Shown here piece after piece: positions 62,091-64,000 of a stretch of 64,000 bases of DNA. Numbering within the stretch: the stretch's first letter is position 1; each line of letters begins with the position of its first letter. A model generated the notes under the pieces. That model searched no databases. It was not told the DNA's origin and saw only the letters and a list, made by a program, of their open reading frames with translations. Both the position numbers and the translations under genes were made by a program. Source of the stretch: Flaccisagitta enflata (lineage: Eukaryota > Chaetognatha > Sagittoidea > Aphragmophora); the NCBI GenBank assembly GCA_965153355.1, contig OZ231126.1, positions 67,270,001 to 67,334,000 of the forward strand, read 5' to 3'.

Positions 62091-62299
62091 ACAAGGCCGG
62101 ATACACGGCCACCAGTTGCGGACGGGTGGGCAGGGGCGGATATGCACCTTTTCCCACTTTTCGACTCATGCTCACGGACCAATAGACGGACCGACGGACG
62201 GACCGACGGACAGACCGACGGACAGACCGACGGACGGACCGACGGACGGACCGACGGACGGACAATGCGTCTTACAGAGTTGCGTGTCCGAAACTAAAA
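62091..62299 (+). repeat. Family H repeat, T subtype, full length
   Basis: ACAAGGCCGGATACACGGCC, CCAGTTGCGGACGGGTGGGC, long GGACCGAC run, hairpin AGTTGCGTGTCCGAAACT then AAAAA. Confidence 0.9.
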
Positions 62300-63036
<737 letters not shown>

Positions 63037-63204
63037 CGCACGTGATTGTCAACGGCGTTCACACAGGAAAGCGAAATTCCATGTTGGCATTTTTTGCCGT
63101 TTTGTGTGGCGGCTTTCAGTTACGCGCTGATGACTTTTTTTTAGTTGAGTTCTTTGGTGGAATAAATGCAGCTGGTGACTTTTTTCACTTATGATGTTCA
63201 TGCT

Positions 63205-63305
63205 GCAGGTCGGAGTTACGACTCTGCCCCAAGTCGAGACCAACGACCCTGCCCCGAGTCAGGGCCAATTACACTGCCCTGAGTCAGGGCCAACGACCCT
63301 GCCTC
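63205..63305 (+). repeat. Minisatellite of about 26 bp, four units
   Basis: CTGCCCCGAGTCAGGGCCAA and related units. Confidence 0.75.
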
Positions 63306-63724
63306 TTAGAGTATTGTAATCCATCTCCATATATACACCTTTCATCTTTCTCTTTAAAGAAGCTTCTGTGACGAACACCATGCAATAAAGGGGTCTTATC
63401 ACATGTTTTTTTATTTAGGTTTTATTGAGTAGGCCATGATTCCAATCCACTGCCTACGTTTTTACTGTATTTGACGTTTTTTTATGATTGTACTTGAAGT
63501 TTTCATGCATGGAGTTAGAAATAAAAAGTTTTTTTTTCAAAATGATAAATCTTTAACAACGCCATTATAGAGAAAATAAACCAGAAATTCATCTTTGAAA
63601 TATTGAAAGTGAAAATGCAGAATGAAAAAAATTAGGAAACTGGCTTGAAAAAAGACGACAGTGGAGGAACGAAGTGGAGGAAAGAGGACAGGGAGACAGG
63701 GAGACAGAACATGGAGGAAGCGGA
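63306..63724. other. Unassigned spacer
   Basis: AT-rich; nothing recognised. Confidence 0.35.
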
Positions 63725-64000
63725 GGAGCAAAAGAAAGAGAGAGAACAATAGGAAAGAAAAAAAAAAGAAAAAGAGAAAGAAAGAAAGAAAAAAAAAGAG
63801 AAAGAAAGAAAGAAAGAAAGAAAGAAGGAAAGAAAGAAAGAAAGAAAGAAAGAAGGAAAGAAAGAAAGAATGAAAGAAAGAATGAAAGTAAGAAAGAAAG
63901 AAAGAGAGAAAAAAAAAGAAGGAAAGAAAGAGAGGAAGGAAGAAAACAAGGAAGCAAGAAAGAAAGACAGAAAGAAAGGAAGGAAGCATGAAAGAAAGAA
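63725..64000 (+). repeat. (GAAA)n-type polypurine tract, running off the window
   Basis: GAAA with GGAA and GAAT substitutions to the last base. Confidence 0.95.

Overview
The window is eukaryotic nuclear DNA almost empty of host coding sequence and packed with repeats. An animal, probably an invertebrate, fits best: spliceosomal introns, many short non-autonomous hAT-type (8-bp target duplication) and Tc1/mariner-type (TA duplication) elements, a DIRS-type tyrosine-recombinase retroelement relic, and very long (GA)n, (CA)n and (GACA)n tracts. I cannot name the species. Nearly all long reading frames are microsatellite or minisatellite translations (Ser-Leu, Arg-Glu, Cys-Val, Thr-His) and are not genes.

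Four dispersed families recur; the names are local. Family H (hairpin family; plus sense runs from ACAAGGCC to GCGACTAAAA) has a small 5' hairpin, a conserved TGGGCAGG box, a (GACC/GACG)n tract and a strong 3' hairpin. Family S (about 245-270 bp) runs from GGGCGTGTTTCTAGT to ACTAGAAACGCCC and has a GTGAGCGA-rich core. Family G is a foldback repeat whose arms carry GGGCAGCGGCCCC and whose centre is a minisatellite. Family K is a foldback group with termini CAGTC..nGGACAAAAC.

Layout. 0-5.9 kb: a 2.7-kb unit duplicated in tandem; one copy later took a hAT-type insertion with the empty site preserved in the other. 5.6-6.8 kb: a dimeric 62-bp satellite. 7-11.4 kb: micro- and minisatellites. 14.6-16.3 kb (minus): the best gene candidate, three phase-compatible exons encoding a 103-residue unrecognised protein; intron 1 consists mostly of two family S copies. 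17.9-23.7 kb: family G foldbacks, then a 4.4-kb array of about 13 higher-order units that starts at a perfect 44-bp hairpin and ends directly on a truncated DIRS-type RT-RNase H-YR relic (23.7-25.6 kb), itself carrying an apparent 49-nt intron and a small inversion. 26-45 kb: alternating families H, S and G, foldback elements and minisatellites. 45-64 kb: the same repertoire plus the longest (GA)n tracts (up to about 650 bp).

The elements form a readable nesting chronology: three hAT-type elements and one TA-type element lie inside family H copies with identifiable target duplications, and a family H copy lies inside another foldback element. The most unusual signal is in family H: three separate sites (an internal 5' motif and both arms of the 3' hairpin) change together between subfamilies, which suggests that base pairing between element ends matters for mobility. 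All calls come from reading by eye; no alignment or database search was run.
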